NCBI GenBank assembly: GCA_041686485.1
Contig: JAWLDT010000006.1
Span: 1 to 64,000 of the forward strand
Origin: PUPG01 sp041686485
Lineage (GTDB): Bacteria > Bacteroidota > Bacteroidia > Bacteroidales > UBA7960
Length of the DNA: 64,000 nucleotides
Reading direction: 5' to 3'
Part shown: in pieces, positions 51,718 through 60,937 of the stretch
Layout of the letters: each line of letters opens with the position of its first letter
Position numbering within the stretch: the stretch's first letter is position 1
Translations under genes and position numbers: made by a program
The notes under the pieces: generated by a model
What the model saw: only the letters and a program-made list of their open reading frames with translations
Databases searched by the model: none
What the model was told of the DNA's origin: nothing

Positions 51718-53730
51718 ATGTCCTTATCTGATTTTCAAAAAGAAATATTACAGGGTATCCCGGATGAGCTACCTTCTCCAAAACCTTATGATGCCGGGGT
51801 AAATCATGCACCGAAGCGGAAGGATATCCTTTCGGAGAGAGAAAAACGTTTGGCCGTTAAGAATGCGCTGCGTTACTTTCCTGCGAAGTTTCATCCGACA
51901 CTGGCACCTGAATTTGCGGAGGAGCTGGAAACATACGGACGTATCTACATGTACCGTTTTCGTCCGGATTATAAGATCCATGCCCGTTCGATTGATGAGT
52001 TCCCGCATCAGTCAAGGCAGGCGGCTGCCATCATGTTGATGTTAAGCAACAACCTTGATCATGCTGTCGCCCAGCATCCGCACGAACTCATCACCTATGG
52101 TGGTAACGGAGCTGTTTTCCAGAATTGGGCACAGTACTTGCTTACCATGCAGTACCTGGCAGAGATGACGGATGAACAGACACTTGTGCTGAACAGCGGT
52201 CATCCGTTGGGCTTGTTTCCTTCTCATGCAGAGGCTCCCAGGGTCGTTGTCACCAACGGGATGATGATTCCCAACTATTCGACCCAGGATGACTGGGAGC
52301 GTTACAATGCCCTGGGCGTTACCCAGTATGGCCAGATGACGGCAGGCTCATTCATGTATATTGGTCCGCAGGGGATCGTACACGGGACTACGATTACTGT
52401 GCTCAATGCCGGCCGCTTACTGAAAGATGGCGGTGAAGGACTTGCCGGCAAGCTTTTTGTCTCCAGCGGACTCGGTGGCATGTCAGGCGCTCAGCCTAAA
52501 GCGGCTGTCATAGCCGGTGCCATTGGTTTGGTTGCCGAAATTAACCCCAAGGCTACCGCTACCCGCCATGAACAAGGCTGGGTGGATGAGGTATATGACG
52601 ACCTGGACATTATAATTGACCGGATAAGGAAGGCAAAATCGGAAAAAGAGGCTGTCTCCCTGGCTTACCAGGGCAATATCGTTGACTTGTGGGAAGCATT
52701 GCTGGACAATGATATCGATGTGGAACTTGGCTCTGACCAAACCTCTCTGCACAATCCCTGGGCCGGTGGCTACTACCCTGCTGGTATCACCTTCGATCAA
52801 GCCAATGAGATGATGGCCAAAGAGCCGGAAAAATTCCGGGATCATGTTAAAGCGTCCCTTGTCCGGCATGTTGATGTCATTAACAAATTGTCAGAAAAGG
52901 GCATGTATTTCTGGGACTATGGCAATGCTTTCTTATTGGAAGCCGGACGCGCAGGCGCCGATATTTTTACCAGCGACAACGATTATAAATACCCCTCTTA
53001 TGTGCAGGATATCATGGGGCCGCTCTGTTTTGACTATGGCTTCGGGCCGTTCAGATGGGTGTGTGCTTCCTCTGATCCGGAAGACCTCCGCCTGACAGAC
53101 CAGATCGCCGCGGCGGTTATCCGGGAGATGACAGGAACGGCACCGCCGGAGATCAAACAGCAGTTGCTGGATAACCTGCGCTGGATAGAGCAGGCCGAGG
53201 AAAATCAGCTGGTCGTTGGCTCCCAGGCCCGCATATTGTATGCTGACAGTGAGGGCCGTATTCGCATTGCAAAGGAGTTTAATAAAGCCATCAGGGAACA
53301 TAAGCTGAAAGGACCCATTATTCTTGGTCGTGATCATCATGATGTGAGTGGTACGGATAGCCCTTTCCGGGAGACATCCAACATTTATGACGGATCTCGC
53401 TTCACGGCCGACATGGCGATACAGAATGTTATCGGGGATAGCTTCCGCGGCGCTACCTGGGTATCCATTCATAACGGTGGTGGCGTTGGCTGGGGTGAAG
53501 TGATCAATGGCGGTTTCGGCATGGTGCTTGACGGCACAACAGAAGCCGATCGAAGGCTCGAAAACATGCTCTTCTGGGATGTGAATAACGGCATTGCCCG
53601 CAGAAGCTGGGCCAGAAACAAAGAGGCCAATTATGCCATCCAACGTGCAATGGATGCTGAACCCCGGTTAAAGGTGACTATCCCGGCCAGCGCTGATGAC
53701 GCACTTCTGGAAAACTTATTCAGGGAATAG
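51718..53730 (+). CDS. hutU: Urocanate hydratase (long form)
   Basis: HutU adds water to urocanate to give imidazolonepropionate, the second step of histidine degradation, using tightly bound NAD+ as electrophile. Typical segments are TYGGNGAVFQNWAQYLLTMQYLAEM, YGQMTAGSFMYIGPQGIVHG, SSGLGGMSGAQPKAA and GSDQTSLHNP. At 670 residues the protein is about 110 longer than the usual 555-residue enzyme; this longer variant is known in Bacteroidetes. The ATG at 51718 is chosen over a TTG nine bases upstream. No other histidine-utilisation gene lies near. Confidence 0.94.
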   Translation: MSLSDFQKEILQGIPDELPSPKPYDAGVNHAPKRKDILSEREKRLAVKNALRYFPAKFHPTLAPEFAEELETYGRIYMYRFRPDYKIHARSIDEFPHQSRQAAAIMLMLSNNLDHAVAQHPHELITYGGNGAVFQNWAQYLLTMQYLAEMTDEQTLVLNSGHPLGLFPSHAEAPRVVVTNGMMIPNYSTQDDWERYNALGVTQYGQMTAGSFMYIGPQGIVHGTTITVLNAGRLLKDGGEGLAGKLFVSSGLGGMSGAQPKAAVIAGAIGLVAEINPKATATRHEQGWVDEVYDDLDIIIDRIRKAKSEKEAVSLAYQGNIVDLWEALLDNDIDVELGSDQTSLHNPWAGGYYPAGITFDQANEMMAKEPEKFRDHVKASLVRHVDVINKLSEKGMYFWDYGNAFLLEAGRAGADIFTSDNDYKYPSYVQDIMGPLCFDYGFGPFRWVCASSDPEDLRLTDQIAAAVIREMTGTAPPEIKQQLLDNLRWIEQAEENQLVVGSQARILYADSEGRIRIAKEFNKAIREHKLKGPIILGRDHHDVSGTDSPFRETSNIYDGSRFTADMAIQNVIGDSFRGATWVSIHNGGGVGWGEVINGGFGMVLDGTTEADRRLENMLFWDVNNGIARRSWARNKEANYAIQRAMDAEPRLKVTIPASADDALLENLFRE

Positions 53731-53796
53731 GAGAGAGATTGTGACTACCTGGTTTGTGAAACACTGAAGGGCTTTTTTGTTTTGAGGCATAGCCTT

Positions 53797-54228
53797 CTAC
53801 TGTTCTACCGGTATTTCCAGAACCTCCTCTTTGTCTTCGGGAACCCTGTCAGGGTCTGGCATCTGTCCGGCCTCACTCTCCATGATGCTTAGCCGGTTAA
53901 TGACCTGCTCATGAATTTCATCCATCTCAGGCCCATCCAGCAAATAACAGTCTAAAGCTTCTTCAAATGTTTCAGCTGAAACATCATGGTTGTCAAACAC
54001 ACCCGCATAATAATATTCCGTCGAATCCCGGATGCCAATATCCGAATACCGGTGCTCGCTTATGTACTGCTCAAGCAGATATACATCAAACAGGATGTCT
54101 GCCATTTCTTCTTTGGATAAGATTTTCTCACAGTCATCCCGTCCCGGTGAACGGAAAAATGTACACCCGGCTATTAAAAAGGCCATCCCTAAAATGAGTA
54201 TTCGTTTTATGCGGCTCATAGCAGTCAT
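53797..54228 (-). CDS. DUF4296 domain lipoprotein
   Basis: This small exported protein (about 143 residues; 140 if the ATG at 54219 is used) has a lipoprotein signal ending in LIAGC and a short helical domain, CEKILSKEEMADILFDVYLLEQYI, the DUF4296 signature, followed by an acidic C-terminal tail. The function of DUF4296 is unknown. It lies 57 bases downstream of pyrC on the same strand in a DPM synthase-pyrC-DUF4296 order that is recurrent in Bacteroidetes. The frame extends to 54279 but would overlap the pyrC region and lacks a signal at its start. Confidence 0.8.
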   Translation of the reverse strand: MTAMSRIKRILILGMAFLIAGCTFFRSPGRDDCEKILSKEEMADILFDVYLLEQYISEHRYSDIGIRDSTEYYYAGVFDNHDVSAETFEEALDCYLLDGPEMDEIHEQVINRLSIMESEAGQMPDPDRVPEDKEEVLEIPVEQ

Positions 54229-54285
54229 ACTCCTATGGGTAAAATATATGCAACACCTTGAAAACTGGCAACAATCCACGGCAGG

Positions 54286-55641
54286 TTATCTTGAAAAAGA
54301 AATGGCTTCACCACGGACGTTTTCATAAAAGCTTCCTTTCTCATAAACGAGGTTACCATTGATGAAAGTATGTGTAACGCTTGCATCCAGGCTCGTATTT
54401 TCCAGGGGTGACCATCCGCATTTATAAAGGATGTTCTCTTTGTTTACGATTGTGTTTTGTGTGGTATCGATAACGACCAGGTCGGCAGCATATCCTTCTC
54501 TGATAAATCCACGATTGTTGATGTTAAAACAGATGGCGGGTTGGTGGCACATGAGACTTACGAGTTGTTCGAGGGTTATGTGCTGTTTATTGGCCAGGGT
54601 GATCATGGCGGGAAGTGCATGTTGAACCATAGGTCCTCCCGACGGACATTCTGTATAGGGTTTATTTTTTTCTTCAGATGTGTGCGGTGCGTGATCGGTG
54701 GCCAGCACATCGATCCGGCCATCTTTGACAGCGCTGATCAATGCTTGTTGGTCTGTTTTGTATTTGACCGCAGGGTTCCATTTAATGTATGACCCCTTGC
54801 GTGCATAGTCGTCTATGGAAAACCAAAGGTGGTGAACACAGGCTTCGGCAGTGATCCTTTTCTCGGCGAGCGGTGTTTCGTTGTCGAGCATACGCATTTC
54901 GTCGAGCGTGCTCAGGTGTAACAGGTGCAATCGCGTGTCGTATTTTTCCGCCAGGCTGATGGCCTGTCGTGTTGAACGTTCGCAAGCTTCGTGGCTTCGA
55001 ATGACCGGATGCATGTGAATGGGAATCGCTTCTCCCCATGCGGCCTTTGCTGCGGTGATGTTGGACCGGATAATCTGTTCGTCTTCAGCATGTACCGCTA
55101 CGGGCAAACGGGTCTCCCTGAATATTGCCGCGAGGGTGTCGGGATTATCTACAAGCATATTGCCCGTGGATGATCCCATGAAGACCTTTATGCCGCAACA
55201 ATGCCCGGGGTCAGTTGCCAGTAATTCATCATGGTTGTCATTGGTGGCGCCCATGTAAAAGGAGTAGTTGGCCAGACTGTGGTCCTGGGCCAGCCTGAAT
55301 TTCTCTTCCAGTAATGCCTGGGTGACAGTTGCCGGCTTCGTGTTGGGCATCTCCATAAAGGTGGTGATGCCTCCCGCAACTGCCGCACGCGACTCTGAAC
55401 GGATGTCGGCCTTATGTGTTAGCCCGGGCTCCCTGAAATGTACCTGATCATCAATCACGCCCGGAATGACAGTCATGCCGTTAAGGTCAATCACCTGCGC
55501 ACGGTCCTCCGGGTAGGCCTCTTGTTGTTCTTCTTCAAAAATTTTTTCTATGATCCCATTTTGTAACAGCAAAGCACCATGAAAGCTTCTTCCTTCATTG
55601 ACAATGGTGACATTCTTTAACAAATAGGGCTTGTCGGGCAT
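54286..55641 (-). CDS. pyrC: Dihydroorotase
   Basis: This amidohydrolase of about 451 residues cyclises carbamoyl aspartate to dihydroorotate in pyrimidine synthesis. Metal ligands are visible in GVIDDQVHFREPG (the HxR motif, about residue 60), in the MHPVIRSHEACERS region and in HLLHLSTLDEM (about 230), with the catalytic Asp in LATDHAPHTSEEK (about 310). MFMGSSTGNMLVDN matches the lysine-less type seen in class I dihydroorotases. The ATG at 55641 (MPDKPYLLKNVTI) matches family N termini; the frame extends 30 bases further. It starts about 38 bases after the DPM synthase gene. Confidence 0.93.
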   Translation of the reverse strand: MPDKPYLLKNVTIVNEGRSFHGALLLQNGIIEKIFEEEQQEAYPEDRAQVIDLNGMTVIPGVIDDQVHFREPGLTHKADIRSESRAAVAGGITTFMEMPNTKPATVTQALLEEKFRLAQDHSLANYSFYMGATNDNHDELLATDPGHCCGIKVFMGSSTGNMLVDNPDTLAAIFRETRLPVAVHAEDEQIIRSNITAAKAAWGEAIPIHMHPVIRSHEACERSTRQAISLAEKYDTRLHLLHLSTLDEMRMLDNETPLAEKRITAEACVHHLWFSIDDYARKGSYIKWNPAVKYKTDQQALISAVKDGRIDVLATDHAPHTSEEKNKPYTECPSGGPMVQHALPAMITLANKQHITLEQLVSLMCHQPAICFNINNRGFIREGYAADLVVIDTTQNTIVNKENILYKCGWSPLENTSLDASVTHTFINGNLVYEKGSFYENVRGEAISFSR

Positions 55642-55678
55642 AGATGAGCAATTTTGCCGGTTGTTGTTCAATCGGTGT

Positions 55679-56425
55679 TCAGTAACCGGGATGCTTGTAA
55701 CGTTTTTTGTTTATCAGGCTTTTCCACTTCAAAAGAAGTACACCAAGCACCGCTTCCTTAAAAATGCCGGAACTCATTTTTGAAACGCCTTCTGTTCTGT
55801 CGGTAAATACAATCGAGACCTCCTTCAGCTTAAAGCCAAGCTTCCAGGCAGCAAATTTCATCTCGATCTGAAAGGCGTATCCGGTAAACTTGATTTCGTC
55901 GAGGTTGATCGTCTCAAGCACGTTACGCCGGTAACATTTAAAACCTGCCGTGGTGTCGTGAATTGGCAATCCGGTGATTACGCGAACATAGATGGAAGCA
56001 CAGTACGACATCAATACCCGGCCGATGGGCCAGTTCACAACGTTTACACCGTCAATATATCTTGAACCGACTGCTACATCATAGCCTTTGTTGGCACAGG
56101 CGTCATATAAGTGCAGAAGGTCATCCGGGTTGTGTGAGAGGTCGGCGTCCATCTCAAAAATATACTGATAGTGACGCTGCAAGGCCCATTTAAACCCGAA
56201 GATGTAGGCCGTTCCAAGGCCTAACTTACCTTCCCTGGTCTCCAGAAAAAGCTGGTTGGGAAATTGTGACTGCAGGTCACGGATAATAGCTGCCGTGCCA
56301 TCGGGCGAATTGTCATCCACTACCAGTATATGAAAGGAATGTGGCAGGGAAAAAATCCGGCGAACAACATTCTCAATATTTTCCCGCTCATTATAAGTGG
56401 GAATAATGACCAGACTATCACTCAC
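55679..56425 (-). CDS. Polyprenol monophosphomannose synthase (DPM1-like)
   Basis: The 248-residue GT2 enzyme transfers a sugar, usually mannose from GDP-mannose, to polyprenyl phosphate at the inner face of the membrane. It shows IIPTYNERENIENVVRRIF (about 6-24), VVDDNSPDGTA, the metal-binding DADLSHNPDDL (about 92-102) and DVAVGSRYIDG. TAGFKCYRRNVLETINLD is also typical. No C-terminal membrane domain is present, as in the soluble-type bacterial DPM synthases. It is the first gene of an operon with pyrC and a DUF4296 lipoprotein; mannose-linked envelope sugars are the likely product. Confidence 0.88.
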   Translation of the reverse strand: MSDSLVIIPTYNERENIENVVRRIFSLPHSFHILVVDDNSPDGTAAIIRDLQSQFPNQLFLETREGKLGLGTAYIFGFKWALQRHYQYIFEMDADLSHNPDDLLHLYDACANKGYDVAVGSRYIDGVNVVNWPIGRVLMSYCASIYVRVITGLPIHDTTAGFKCYRRNVLETINLDEIKFTGYAFQIEMKFAAWKLGFKLKEVSIVFTDRTEGVSKMSSGIFKEAVLGVLLLKWKSLINKKRYKHPGY

Positions 56426-56581
56426 TAGTTTGTTCAGATTTTAGGTTTTGTTATTGATGACGGGATAAATACGGTTTATCACGGTGTCACCAATTCTTCA
56501 AAAATACAAGTTTTGTTGATAAAAACGAAAAAAACACCTTGTTTTGTGTGTTATATTTATTTAAAGAAGGCTTTTTCCGTC

Positions 56582-56589
56582 TAATTTTG
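56582..56589 (+). promoter_or_regulatory. Putative -7 element of cysteine desulfurase (leaderless)
   Basis: TAATTTTG ends six bases before the ATG at 56595, so the predicted transcription start coincides with the start codon. A leaderless message is implied. Confidence 0.5.
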
Positions 56590-56594
56590 CATGT

Positions 56595-57725
56595 ATGGGA
56601 ACAAACGTAATTTACTTTGATAATGCGGCGAGTACCCCTGTTGATGATGAGGTTTTAGACCATGTACAACATCTGATGCGAAATACATACGGCAACCCGT
56701 CATCACTTCATTGGTACGGCAGGGAGGCACGTGTCGTGGTGGAGCAATCACGACGCACGGTCGCCCGGTTGTTGAATGTATCACCCGCCGGGATATTCTT
56801 TACGTCCGGTGGTACAGAGGCCAATAACGCGGTTCTTTGGGGCTGTTGTAAAGATCTGGGCATCAAACATTTTATTACGAGTCCGCTGGAGCATCCGGCT
56901 GTTTTAAAGACGCTGGAGCAGTTGCAATCTTTGATGGGCATCCATATCCACTTTGTCAACGTTGGTCCGGCTGGCCATGTTGACCTGGATCACCTGGAAA
57001 CGTTGCTGAAACAACATACGCCGGCGGTCGTCAGTCTGATGCATGCCAACAATGAGATTGGCAACCTGTTACCGGTAAAGGCCGTTTCGGATCTGTGCCA
57101 AAGATACCAGGCGCTATTTCATTCTGATACCGTTCAGACGGTCGGAAAACTTGCTATGGACATGAAGCAGCCTGCCATCGATTTTGCTGTGGCGAGTGCC
57201 CATAAGTTTCATGGGCCAAAAGGGGCAGGCTTTATGTATGTGGGGTCGGCGTCCTTTTTTAAGCAATTTATCACCGGTGGGGGGCAGGAACGTAACATGC
57301 GTGGTGGAACAGAGCATGTATATGGGGTTGCCGGTATGGCGAAGGCACTGGAAGTCGCCCACCAGCGTATGACGGAGGATCAGCGGCATATCAGCTACCT
57401 GAAAAAGGAGTGTGTCAGCCTTCTTCGTCAAAATATTCCATCCATCAGCTTCAATGGCGATACGGAAGGAAGTTCGTTGCACACCATCATCAATGTTACC
57501 CTGCCGGAAGGATTGGATGCCGAGATGTTGTTGCCCAACCTTGATATTGCCGGGATCTGTGTATCTACCGGAAGCGCCTGTGCTTCGGGCAGCGACCGTG
57601 GCTCCTATGTGCTTGAGGCCCTTGGTGCTGATATGCAAAAACCGTCTGTGCGTATCTCCTTCAGCCGTTATAATACCATGGAAGAGGTCAGGCAGTTTGT
57701 GGATGTTCTAACCTCGCTTGTATAA
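56595..57725 (+). CDS. Cysteine desulfurase (IscS/NifS family)
   Basis: The 376-residue PLP enzyme removes sulfur from cysteine for Fe-S clusters or other sulfur-containing factors. Lys204 in SAHKFHGPKG binds PLP; the active-site Cys329 sits in STGSACASGSDRGSYVL, the long loop of the NifS/IscS group. GGTEANNAVLWG (about 72-83) and HANNEIGN (about 150-157) are family motifs. No scaffold (IscU) or other isc/suf genes lie near. A TAATTTTG element sits six bases before the ATG, so the mRNA may be leaderless. The final codons are followed by an A-rich hairpin. Confidence 0.94.
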   Translation: MGTNVIYFDNAASTPVDDEVLDHVQHLMRNTYGNPSSLHWYGREARVVVEQSRRTVARLLNVSPAGIFFTSGGTEANNAVLWGCCKDLGIKHFITSPLEHPAVLKTLEQLQSLMGIHIHFVNVGPAGHVDLDHLETLLKQHTPAVVSLMHANNEIGNLLPVKAVSDLCQRYQALFHSDTVQTVGKLAMDMKQPAIDFAVASAHKFHGPKGAGFMYVGSASFFKQFITGGGQERNMRGGTEHVYGVAGMAKALEVAHQRMTEDQRHISYLKKECVSLLRQNIPSISFNGDTEGSSLHTIINVTLPEGLDAEMLLPNLDIAGICVSTGSACASGSDRGSYVLEALGADMQKPSVRISFSRYNTMEEVRQFVDVLTSLV

Positions 57726-57755
57726 AAAAAGGCCTCTGCAAAGAAACCTTTTTTA
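57724..57755. terminator. Possible bidirectional terminator
   Basis: AAAAAAGG (57725-57732) can pair with CCTTTTTT (57747-57754) around a 14-base loop, with T-runs available on both strands. It directly follows the cysteine desulfurase stop codon and lies before the end of the opposing DUF5689 operon. The stem is AT-rich and only moderately stable. Confidence 0.4.
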
Positions 57756-57884
57756 TGTGTTTATATTTTTGTTTAATTCTGATTTGCAACGTTTTGCGAC
57801 TTGCTGTTTTTGTGTTTTTAAGTTGCCCTTTTCAGGGCGCTTCCGGGCTCGAGCCCATTGGGTGACGATTTTCCAGCAATCTGC

Positions 57885-59522
57885 TTACTCCTCTTCGTAC
57901 AGGTTGACTTCGCTGATCTGCCAGGTGGCGGCACCTGAATCAGAGCTTGTGTACCGGAATGCGATGTGGACGCTCTCTCCATCAAACTGCGAGATGTCGA
58001 TCTCCCCGCTGTACATGAAGTTCCAGTTGCTTCCCGGAGGCCGGTTAAACCCGTCAAAATGCACCCAGTCGCCTGACCCTGACGGATCGCTTCCTTCTTC
58101 ATAATCAGATGCGATCAACAGCTGCAGGTCATCATAGCTGGTAAGATAATTAATGGCCTCCCTGATCTCGATGCTTACCCCGCTGCGATCTGTGAGATCG
58201 ATCGCGGGAGACACCATCCAGTTTTCATTTTCATTTGCCTGGTTGTTGGCATATCCACTCATAACGGCTGAGCCACCATCCCAGTCCTGCCATTCCCAGT
58301 TTTGGTCACCCGACAGGTTGTGATCGGTAAATGGATCGATGCCGTCGGCTTCATTACCAAAAGTGGCCTCCCAGAAGCCCACTGTTGGGACAATGCCATC
58401 GCCGTCAATCCAGTACCCTGCAGTATTTAGCATTCCCGGTTGTCCGAAATATAATTCCAGGTCGCCCAGCAGTTTTGCTGTTACCCCATGAAGCTCCTGG
58501 TTATCCACCAGGTTCAGTTCATCACGAATGTCGCCAAATGGCAGCTGAACGATTAGCACGCTGCCCAGGGATGTCTCATCCGGATCGTCGGCAATGATGA
58601 GGTTTGTCGGGGTCTCGAAAGGTGGTTCAAATGATGGCGTGAAAGGATCGTCCGTAGTTTCCATAACACCAACGATAGTTCCTTCCACCCACATGTTGCT
58701 ACCCGTATTGTTGGCAATTGCATAAGCTACATTGTAAGGATCTTCAAACGTTCCGTCCCCTTCCGGGGCATCGGTTTCACAACGTTCACCCTCCATGTCT
58801 ACCTCTTCCAGCCGGCGGATCAGCAACTGCCAGTCGTTGCGGAACTGCGAGACAATACCAATAAGGGTGCCGTTGCCTTCGGGGAGCTCTTCGCCGGCGA
58901 AATCGGCATAGCCGCTGGTGCGTACAATGATCTGGTTATTGTCGCAGTCTTGCAGCGTTCTGTTCTCGGAAAACTGGTTTTCGGCATCGGCAAAGGTATT
59001 ACCCAGTTCTGCAGCCACAAACTGGACCCCTTCGAGCTTCACCAGTTCAGCCTGATAGCCGCCCTCCAGGATATCTTCGATATCGACCACTTGTGGCTCA
59101 ACCGGTGTGCCTTCTCCCACACGTATGTAGTTTTCTCCGTAGAGGACAGAATCCAGCTGCAACATGTTTTCAAAGGTGCTGAGTGTGCTGCCTTTCAGGG
59201 ATATCCTGACAGAGTCGTCTTCACTGACTTCCCCGGCAAAATCCATCTGAAGATTTATGGCAGCCGTAGCATCCTGGACATAAGCCTCCCGGTAAATGTT
59301 GCCGGAGCTTTCATCCATGGTAACGGTGGCGTAGATGGATATATCATCATCAAAATAAATGGGTTGACCGTTGTACATGTCACGTAGCCCGGACAGGGTC
59401 ATTACCTCGTCGGGCGTATTGGCCGGCGGTTGATCCGGGTCTTTCTCACAGGCAGTTAACACCAGCAGTAATAAAAACGGAAGAAATAAAAAGGTTCTAT
59501 GAGGGCGCATTCGATTTGTCAT
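57885..59522 (-). CDS. DUF5689 / OB-fold / choice-of-anchor J lipoprotein
   Basis: The 545-residue surface lipoprotein has a signal ending VLTAC (Cys25). A DUF5689 module (about 38-245) carries SGNIYREAYVQDATAAINL, LKGSTLS and IIVRTSGYADFAGEELPEG. It is followed by an OB-fold-like DUF6359-type domain (about 255-375, FEDPYNVAYAIANNTGSNMWVEGTIVG) and a C-terminal choice-of-anchor J domain (about 385-545, GFWEATFGN, ending in a jelly-roll with TWQISEVNLYEEE). It is paralogous to the preceding gene over the first module and lies 14 bases after it, downstream of a TonB receptor. Ligand unknown; the OB folds and the EEP enzyme nearby suggest nucleic-acid or phosphoester binding. Confidence 0.85.
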   Translation of the reverse strand: MTNRMRPHRTFLFLPFLLLLVLTACEKDPDQPPANTPDEVMTLSGLRDMYNGQPIYFDDDISIYATVTMDESSGNIYREAYVQDATAAINLQMDFAGEVSEDDSVRISLKGSTLSTFENMLQLDSVLYGENYIRVGEGTPVEPQVVDIEDILEGGYQAELVKLEGVQFVAAELGNTFADAENQFSENRTLQDCDNNQIIVRTSGYADFAGEELPEGNGTLIGIVSQFRNDWQLLIRRLEEVDMEGERCETDAPEGDGTFEDPYNVAYAIANNTGSNMWVEGTIVGVMETTDDPFTPSFEPPFETPTNLIIADDPDETSLGSVLIVQLPFGDIRDELNLVDNQELHGVTAKLLGDLELYFGQPGMLNTAGYWIDGDGIVPTVGFWEATFGNEADGIDPFTDHNLSGDQNWEWQDWDGGSAVMSGYANNQANENENWMVSPAIDLTDRSGVSIEIREAINYLTSYDDLQLLIASDYEEGSDPSGSGDWVHFDGFNRPPGSNWNFMYSGEIDISQFDGESVHIAFRYTSSDSGAATWQISEVNLYEEE

Positions 59523-59536
59523 GGGTTGTTGGTATT

Positions 59537-60904
59537 TTATTCTTCAATGATATCATTCAGGTTTCTGATCATGAGCTGGGGATCGAAGTGTACGGAGGCG
59601 ATGGCCGTTATGGTTACATTTCCTTCCGGTACCTGGTTATCGGCAAAGCTTGCCCAGCTGTGTGTATACATGGCGATGCTTCCGCTGTTGTCGGTAACGG
59701 TCAGCTCACCTTCAAAGGTTGATCCTCCGGCAATGGTGGCATTCTCGATGGTTACCAGGGTTGACTGATAGGTGTCGATATTGTCAATCACCTCCTGTAC
59801 CGTTACCTGGTTAGGGTCAGGCAGCTCCTCCATGCCGAGGGAATGGGCATTGCCTATGGGCACATCTTCAATCTGTAACAGCCCCCGGTATTCGCTCACC
59901 TCCATATTGGAAACAATCACCCGCAGCGACGTTCCCATCGGGAAATCATGGAATACATCATCCTGGAAACGGATCACCATCCCTTCGCCACTTTCATCCA
60001 TCATGAAAAGATTTTGTCCCGGGTGGTTGCTGTTCTCCTCATCGGAAATCACGACACCTTCAATACGTGTGTCCGGCGGAATGCCGGGATCGCCATCATG
60101 GTAGTTGTCCCGGAGTTCGGCAAAGGTGATGAGGTCATAATCATCGCCCGGCACGGGACAACGTTCCCCGTCGAGCGACATTTCATCTATATCCCTGATA
60201 TAAAGCTGTATATCATTTTGATGCTGGGAAATAACGGCAATGAGGGTGCCATTGCCTTCCGGTACGGGGTCATCGGCAAAGCTGGCATAGCCACTGGTGC
60301 GCACGATGATCCTGTTACCGTCGCAATCTTCCAGGGTCCGGTTAAGCGCGAGCAGGTTGTCTGAATCAGCGAAAGGTTTACCAACATCGTCGTTGATAAA
60401 CTGCACTTCTTCAAGTCTTACCAGCTGTGCCTGGTGTTCAGAACCAATATCTGAGATGTTCATGGTTGCAGGTTCATGTGCAACATTCGTAGCTTGTTTA
60501 ATGATGTTCTTGTCCACATTCACATTGTCAAGCTGCAGCATTTGCTGGTAGGAGCTCAGGGTTGTTCCTTTCAGGTTGATCCGGACTGAATCACCCTGAT
60601 ATACGCCACCTGGAGCCTGCAGACGCAGATTGATGGCGGCGGTTTCGTCTTCGGCAAAGGCACTGCGATAAATGTTGCCCGACTTGTCATCCATCGTGAT
60701 ATTTGCATATACCGAATAATCGTCGTCAAACTCAATCGCTTCTCCCTCGTGCATTTCTCTGAGTTCCTGTATGGTCATTACTGTGCCCTCCGGGATTTCA
60801 GTAAGCGGGGGGTCATCAAAGTCGTCATGCTTACATCCCTGAAACCACAACAGGCCCGCAAACAAGGGCATCAGAAGAACTATATGTTTTAACCGGTTGA
60901 TCAT
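59537..60904 (-). CDS. DUF5689 lipoprotein with duplicated module
   Basis: The 455-residue lipoprotein (lipobox FQGC, Cys24) begins with a DUF5689 module (about 38-245) like the next gene: SGNIYRSAFAEDETAAINLRL, LKGTTLSSYQQMLQLD and IIVRTSGYASFADDPVPEG are shared. A second, more divergent copy follows (about 255-455), ending in WASFADNQVPEGNVTITAIASVHFDPQLMIRNLND, which echoes the end of the first module. It has no choice-of-anchor J domain. It lies 33 bases after the TonB receptor gene and is probably the surface-exposed partner of that receptor. Confidence 0.85.
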   Translation of the reverse strand: MINRLKHIVLLMPLFAGLLWFQGCKHDDFDDPPLTEIPEGTVMTIQELREMHEGEAIEFDDDYSVYANITMDDKSGNIYRSAFAEDETAAINLRLQAPGGVYQGDSVRINLKGTTLSSYQQMLQLDNVNVDKNIIKQATNVAHEPATMNISDIGSEHQAQLVRLEEVQFINDDVGKPFADSDNLLALNRTLEDCDGNRIIVRTSGYASFADDPVPEGNGTLIAVISQHQNDIQLYIRDIDEMSLDGERCPVPGDDYDLITFAELRDNYHDGDPGIPPDTRIEGVVISDEENSNHPGQNLFMMDESGEGMVIRFQDDVFHDFPMGTSLRVIVSNMEVSEYRGLLQIEDVPIGNAHSLGMEELPDPNQVTVQEVIDNIDTYQSTLVTIENATIAGGSTFEGELTVTDNSGSIAMYTHSWASFADNQVPEGNVTITAIASVHFDPQLMIRNLNDIIEE

Positions 60905-60937
60905 AGGACTGGATCTTTAAATGGATTACAAAAGGTA

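Noticed and set aside
57825..57856. Two palindromes (GCCCTTTTCAGGGC and GGGCTCGAGCCC) after the DUF5689 operon
   Set aside because: Neither is followed by a T-run on a useful strand, and both are short; a terminator or operator call is not supported.
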